Positions 7,345-10,284 of a DNA stretch of 10,284 nt are shown piece by piece. Under the pieces are notes generated by a model. That model was not told the DNA's origin and did no database searches. It was given only the letters and a program-made list of their open reading frames with translations. This stretch comes from Dasania sp051277005. GTDB lineage: Bacteria; Pseudomonadota; Gammaproteobacteria; Pseudomonadales; Dasaniaceae. Each line of letters starts with the position of its first letter. Positions within the stretch are counted from its first letter, which is position 1. A program made the translations under genes and the position numbers. The stretch spans positions 1-10,284 of the forward strand of contig JBNMPS010000106.1 in assembly GCA_051277005.1 (NCBI GenBank), written 5' to 3'.

Positions 7345-7595
7345 GGGATACATGCGGCATTCAACGGGGCGACAAAAAACTTATTTAAAGCCCCCCCAAA
7401 AGTTGAAAAAACACTGCACTCAAACCTCTACTGCTAGGCGCACTACCGCGCAGCCATCCGTTTAACGAAGCCGTACAAATTAAACAGCTAAACAAGGCGG
7501 ACATTAACACCATAGTCACCGCAGCAACCGGTGAATAACTATATCTAGATCTACCAAAATATGGCTTTAGCTTAATCCCCGAAGTCAAAGACTAG
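7345..7595 (+). pseudogene. Possible gene remnant A, unknown family, with frameshift and internal stop
   Basis: I do not recognise this protein. One plus-strand frame from 7345 reads protein-like as AFNGATKNLFKAPPKVEKTL and ends at TAG 7435-7437. A second frame from 7407 takes over with LKPLLLGALPRSHPFNEAVQ, IKQLNKADINTIVTAATGE, a TAA at 7536-7538, then LYLDLPKYGFSLIPEVKD and TAG at 7593-7595. A change of TAA to CAA would restore a continuous frame. The shift between the two frames falls near runs of A and C. The final TAG overlaps a perfect Shine-Dalgarno for the next frame, which is what a real two-gene unit would look like. It could also be chance open frame; there is no family match and no clear start. 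Confidence 0.3.
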
Positions 7596-7783
7596 GAGAT
7601 AAAATCCATTTTTTAAACCAGCCACAAAATTTAACTGATAGTCAGGCGAAACAGGCAGAAAAACACATGCGGGGCAAAGATCCGTCAGCAGAAGTCCTTA
7701 ATGCGGTAACAACAGCAGTTCTATACCTGGAGCTTAAAGATAAAATAGAAAAAACAGCGCGCTCAAAACTCAGCAACATTTAG
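7592..7783 (+). pseudogene. Possible small gene B, unknown family, start codon missing
   Basis: I do not recognise the product. The frame is open for 63 codons from 7592 to TAG at 7781-7783. It reads NQPQNLTDSQAKQAEKHMRG, then KDPSAEVLNAVTTAVLYLEL and KDKIEKTARSKLSNI, a hydrophilic, probably helical small protein. TAGGAGA at 7593-7599 is an excellent ribosome binding site overlapping the stop of remnant A, but no ATG, GTG or TTG lies in frame behind it; the first ATG is at 7667 (38 residues). The sequence ATTTTTTAAACC at 7608-7619 differs from an in-frame ATG start by loss of a single G. So the gene has probably lost its start codon, or uses a non-standard one such as ATC at 7604. Chance remains possible. 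Confidence 0.3.
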
Positions 7784-7825
7784 CGGGGACATAGCCTTTT
7801 TTAATTACTAATAGCGCTGTTTTTT
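7749..7825. repeat. 12-bp inverted repeat spanning the convergent gene ends
   Basis: AAAAAACAGCGC (7749-7760) is repeated exactly in inverted orientation as GCGCTGTTTTTT (7814-7825), 53 bases apart. The right arm is inside the last codons of the minus-strand DUF4124-like gene and the left arm inside the plus-strand remnant B. On either strand the far arm could form a stem, with a run of U at the outer side in the plus-strand transcript, so it may help to end plus-strand transcripts. The loop is long, and function is uncertain. Confidence 0.3.
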
Positions 7826-8536
7826 TAATTGCCTGATACGGCGATGAAGCTGGTCATTATTATCCCTATAGCTTTTAGTGCACTCTCGCCATAATCGGGC
7901 ATTCGCCTTCCCTACTGGCGTAGTCGGGTCAAATAATGGTTCTTTGTCACACACCTTAATCATCTGTTGTTGATGAGTTTCTAGCAGACCCGTTAAGCGG
8001 ACAATTTCTGTATCAGGGCTGCTGTCTTGCTTGCCCTCTAAGGTATTTTTGGCCCAGTTTATCGCACACCTGTACTCCTTGGCTAACTCAACATTCTTTT
8101 GATTTCGATCTTCCCATTCACCGTAGCGGCGGCTTATTTGAGACGTGCTTTGATATTTTCTTCTGCTTCTTTCTGATTGTGCTAGCCTGTCTCTTTCGAT
8201 GGTTTCCTGAGTTCGCTTTAAGTTACTTTTCCATGATTCAGCAGAGCGCGTTAAACGCTGAAGCTTATACGTTGTCTTTTTTGAATGACTGTCGGAATCG
8301 TTAGGTAGTTTTATTGAACCACAATATTTGCTAGAGCCAACACTGGTTATCGATATACCAACATCAGCTTTAATACTGACACGCTCTAATATTGCACCTT
8401 TATCGATTTTTTCGGGAGGATATTGGCTAAAGGAAACCTTACCGTCCTTACCAATAACTTTATATATCTTGCCTGAATATACTGACCCCGAATAAAGTGT
8501 AAAAATAATCACTCCGAGGATAAATCGTTGCCACAT
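7808..8536 (-). CDS. Secreted DUF4124-like protein of unknown function
   Basis: The 242-residue product has no known activity. Residues 1-21 form a signal peptide (basic WQR, hydrophobic FILGVIIFTLY, likely cleavage after SVYS). GKIYKVIGKDGKVSFSQYPP at 22-41 is typical of the DUF4124 domain found at the N-terminus of many gammaproteobacterial periplasmic proteins. The rest is charged and probably helical or coiled coil (about 88-155 and 222-242), rich in R, K, Q and S. Four cysteines (72, 157, 196, 219) could form two disulfides in the periplasm. I chose the ATG at 8536 over the TTG at 8542, because AAGGG lies nine bases before the ATG but only three before the TTG. It is flanked by a decayed region and a 247-bp gap, so it looks like a single-gene unit. 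The sequence looks more AT-rich than the core genes around it, which may point to a less constrained or acquired gene. Confidence 0.72.
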   Translation of the reverse strand: MWQRFILGVIIFTLYSGSVYSGKIYKVIGKDGKVSFSQYPPEKIDKGAILERVSIKADVGISITSVGSSKYCGSIKLPNDSDSHSKKTTYKLQRLTRSAESWKSNLKRTQETIERDRLAQSERSRRKYQSTSQISRRYGEWEDRNQKNVELAKEYRCAINWAKNTLEGKQDSSPDTEIVRLTGLLETHQQQMIKVCDKEPLFDPTTPVGKANARLWRECTKSYRDNNDQLHRRIRQLKKQRY

Positions 8537-8545
8537 TGCCAATAA

Positions 8546-8550
8546 CCCTT
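8546..8550 (-). promoter_or_regulatory. Ribosome binding site of the DUF4124-like gene
   Basis: AAGGG on the minus strand is nine bases before the ATG at 8536 and three before the TTG at 8542, which decides for the ATG. Confidence 0.5.
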
Positions 8551-8783
8551 ATTAATACCAAAACCATAGATTAGCCAATAAACACAAAACAGACCGACTT
8601 TATACGAGGATAACGGAAGAACATATTAATTATTTACCTTTTTCTCCTACTTTATGATCAAAATGGCTACTGTAGAGGTGTTAATAAGCCCCCTCCACAA
8701 TATCACTTTTACATTAAAATCGGCCATGAGTCATTCACAGTCTTGTTTTATATTCACCACTAACATCGTCCACAACTAATCTG

Positions 8784-9341
8784 TTAGCGACTTTCTTGTT
8801 TTTTCTTATCGCTTTTAGCCAACAAGATATACACCGCTCCCACACCACCGTGCTGTGGCTGCGCACTGCAAAATGCCTGCACCTCGGGTAAGTCGGGCAG
8901 CCAGCGATTAACATAGCTTTTCAACTTAGCTTGAGCGGTTTCATTACTATGGCCTTTGCCATGAACAATAACCACTAACCGCAAATCATATTGGTGTGCC
9001 TGCTTAATAAAATCGAAAACTTCTCCGCGAGCCTGCGCTACTGTCATGCCATGCAGATCCAGCCTAGCCTCCTGCTGGTGTTTACCTTGTTTTAATTTTC
9101 GATAAACGCCATTCTGCACACCAGGGCGCTTAAACTCGATAAAAAAGTAGGGATCTAACATTTCAACTTCAGCATCGCTGAGGTGGTTAATGTCAGCCTC
9201 TATCTCCGCCTGGGCGGCCTCTCTTCTGGCCTCGACAACGCCATCCGGGGTTTTATTTCTATCTAACTTGACCTTGCCGCTTTGCTTAATCGGTTCAATA
9301 CCAGCCATTTCCTGTTTGAACAGATCCTCATCATCATTCAT
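8784..9341 (-). CDS. smrA: Smr-domain protein SmrA (putative nuclease)
   Basis: SmrA is a stand-alone small MutS-related domain protein; members of this family have been reported to nick or cleave nucleic acid, but the cellular role of SmrA is unclear. The 185-residue product opens with MNDDEDLFKQEMAGIEPIK, as SmrA proteins do. It has the linker FKRPGVQNGVYRKLKQGK (70-87) and then the Smr domain: LDLHGM at 94-99, HGKGH at 127-131 and HGGVGA at 164-169. These are the three conserved Smr motifs, and all are intact. I chose the ATG at 9341 rather than the one at 9350. AGGA at 9350-9353 is eight bases from the former and overlaps the latter, and family members start at MNDD-like residues. The related SmrB is less likely because the N-terminal half fits SmrA. 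It lies 53 bases after the rsmC-like gene on the same strand and may be co-transcribed with it. Confidence 0.88.
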   Translation of the reverse strand: MNDDEDLFKQEMAGIEPIKQSGKVKLDRNKTPDGVVEARREAAQAEIEADINHLSDAEVEMLDPYFFIEFKRPGVQNGVYRKLKQGKHQQEARLDLHGMTVAQARGEVFDFIKQAHQYDLRLVVIVHGKGHSNETAQAKLKSYVNRWLPDLPEVQAFCSAQPQHGGVGAVYILLAKSDKKKQESR

Positions 9342-9349
9342 TGTGGTCA

Positions 9350-9353
9350 TCCT
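9350..9353 (-). promoter_or_regulatory. Ribosome binding site of smrA
   Basis: AGGA on the minus strand overlaps the first ATG (9350) and stands eight bases before the second (9341), so the second is the likely start. Confidence 0.5.
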
Positions 9354-9394
9354 ACATCTTTAGCACTTATCTTTTAATGCTTTATTTTCAACAT

Positions 9395-10284
9395 TTACTT
9401 TTTCAATAGCAGCAATTTAAAAGAGTTGTTATTGGCGACGTGTTCAATACTCTCGAATAAGCCCCTAGCTTTACTATCAAGCGGGATGAAGGCATTAACC
9501 ACAAAAAAAGCATGACCCCCTTTTTTTAATACACGCTGTGCTGACCGTAAAAACTTATCCGTTAATGACGCATCCACATCGAACCCCTGATGAAACGGCG
9601 GATTACATATGACCAAGTCAGCATCACCCGTTAATTGCGCGCCGCAATCATCTAAGCTTACCTGGCCTTGAATATGATTAACGGTGAAATTTTGCTGGCA
9701 GCAGTTAACAGCCGCCACGTTATTATCACTCGCATTAATGACCGCATTAACACCTTGAGCCTGCAACTGTTTATTGAGCATAAGACTAAGGTAACCAAAA
9801 CCACAGCCCAAATCGACAACACGCTTAGGTACCGCTATTGTCTCTAGTAGCTGCGGTAAATACTCAACTAAAAACGCACTACCACGATCAATTTTTTTCC
9901 AACCATAGACGCCTGGTTTGCTGATCAATTCCAGCTCATCATCGACACTAATTTTAATCGTTTGTGGATATTGGCTATCATCCAACAAACAGGCTTCATT
10001 AATGTCATCACAGATAATACTAGCGATCATAGAGGTTTTACCCCCTAGGCACTTATCATCTATGGTCCCTAACAACTTAGCGGCTTTGTCGATATAGGTT
10101 TTGGCGCCTTCTTTTTTATAGCCACTGATAAACAGCTTACCCTCTGATTTCAACAACCGTGCAGCCTGATTAATACAATGATGCACAACAGGTTTTTCTT
10201 TTGAGACTCGAAAAAAAACCCCGTCAAAACTTTGCGCTACGAAGTTACTGCTATCAAAATCATTGAGCTCAACCTGATAACCCG
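9395..10284 (-). CDS. rsmC: RsmC-type 16S rRNA guanine-N2 methyltransferase (N-terminus outside window)
   Basis: RsmC methylates N2 of G1207 in 16S rRNA using S-adenosylmethionine, acting on the 30S subunit. The visible 295 residues run open to the right edge with no stop, so the gene is cut there; a GTG at 10186 is internal and not the start. Upstream of it the frame reads FDGVFFRVSKEKPVVHHCIN, the conserved part of the N-terminal pseudo-methyltransferase domain. The C-terminal catalytic domain has the SAM motif VVDLGCGFGYLSLML (DLGCG at visible residues 157-161) and the catalytic NPPFH (227-231), typical of guanine-N2 methyltransferases. The PGV segment before the SAM motif and FVVNAFIPLDSK near the end favour RsmC over the related RlmG (23S G1835). 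The C-terminus ends LLLLKK, at about the normal place. It precedes smrA on the same strand. Confidence 0.8.
   Translation of the reverse strand, partial: GYQVELNDFDSSNFVAQSFDGVFFRVSKEKPVVHHCINQAARLLKSEGKLFISGYKKEGAKTYIDKAAKLLGTIDDKCLGGKTSMIASIICDDINEACLLDDSQYPQTIKISVDDELELISKPGVYGWKKIDRGSAFLVEYLPQLLETIAVPKRVVDLGCGFGYLSLMLNKQLQAQGVNAVINASDNNVAAVNCCQQNFTVNHIQGQVSLDDCGAQLTGDADLVICNPPFHQGFDVDASLTDKFLRSAQRVLKKGGHAFFVVNAFIPLDSKARGLFESIEHVANNNSFKLLLLKK

Larger units (their letters stand above)
7312..7807. other. Gene-poor, apparently decayed region between gatB and the DUF4124-like gene
   Basis: About 500 bases hold no intact gene of recognisable family. The plus strand carries two short protein-like stretches that read as gene remains (listed separately at 7345-7595 and 7592-7783), with homopolymer runs (seven C at 7391-7397, six A at 7406-7411) near the apparent frame change. 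The open frame on the minus strand across 7385-7588 is most likely a shadow: it has no family resemblance and no ribosome binding site I could see. No transposase, integrase, tRNA or terminal repeats were seen. Confidence 0.5.

Noticed and set aside
7352..7465. Plus-strand ATG frame of 37 codons
   Set aside because: The product is a basic, low-information sequence without a ribosome binding site; the other two frames across this stretch look more like protein.
7385..7588. Minus-strand open frame of 67 codons with a hydrophobic stretch
   Set aside because: It lies opposite the more protein-like plus-strand remnant, has no family match and no clear ribosome binding site.
8671..8699. Imperfect hairpin (GTAGAGG and CCTCCAC, 13-base loop) between smrA and the DUF4124-like gene
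   Set aside because: The stem is short with a wobble, the loop is large and no U-tract follows on either strand, so I did not call a terminator.
9342..9394. Possible terminator between the rsmC-like gene and smrA
   Set aside because: Only a five-base stem (AGCAT and GTGCT) without a U run can be drawn; read-through into smrA is more likely.
9395..10186. rsmC-like gene starting at GTG 10186
   Set aside because: The frame continues upstream with conserved RsmC sequence (RVSKEKPVV) to the window edge, so the GTG is an internal valine.

Overview
This is a chromosomal window from a gammaproteobacterium, most likely a marine relative of Pseudomonas or Cellvibrio. The evidence is the protein signatures (a GatCAB amidotransferase beside mreBCD, a YhdE-type Maf, RNase G, SmrA and RsmC) and the gene order. 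gatCAB divergent from mreB-mreC-mreD-maf-rng is the arrangement known in pseudomonads. Placement below order level cannot be made from this sequence.

Layout. Positions 1-3636 form a minus-strand cell-shape operon: mreB, mreC, mreD, maf and the 5' part of rng, which runs off the left edge. It encodes the MreB actin, its two membrane partners, a nucleotide pyrophosphatase and an rRNA/mRNA endonuclease. A 304-bp region (3637-3940) carries the outward-facing promoters. Positions 3941-7216 hold gatC, gatA and gatB on the plus strand, the tRNA-dependent amidotransferase that makes Asn-tRNA(Asn) and/or Gln-tRNA(Gln). A long hairpin follows gatB.

Positions 7217-7807 look like decayed sequence. Two short reading frames on the plus strand look like remains of a two-gene unit: one has an internal stop and a probable frameshift, and the other has a good Shine-Dalgarno but no start codon. 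Next, on the minus strand, come a secreted DUF4124-like protein (7808-8536), SmrA (8784-9341) and an RsmC-type 16S rRNA methyltransferase (9395 to the right edge, N-terminus missing).

No mobile element, CRISPR array, tRNA or defence system was seen, and I found no new biological system. The most interesting signal is at the mreB-mreC junction. A terminator-like hairpin overlaps the mreB stop codon, and the conserved MreC N-terminus continues in frame upstream of the first standard start codon, with no ATG, GTG, TTG or CTG available. MreC may therefore start at ATC, and its expression may be held down at two levels. Three start choices are refined here from family fit and ribosome-binding-site spacing: mreC, the DUF4124-like gene and smrA.
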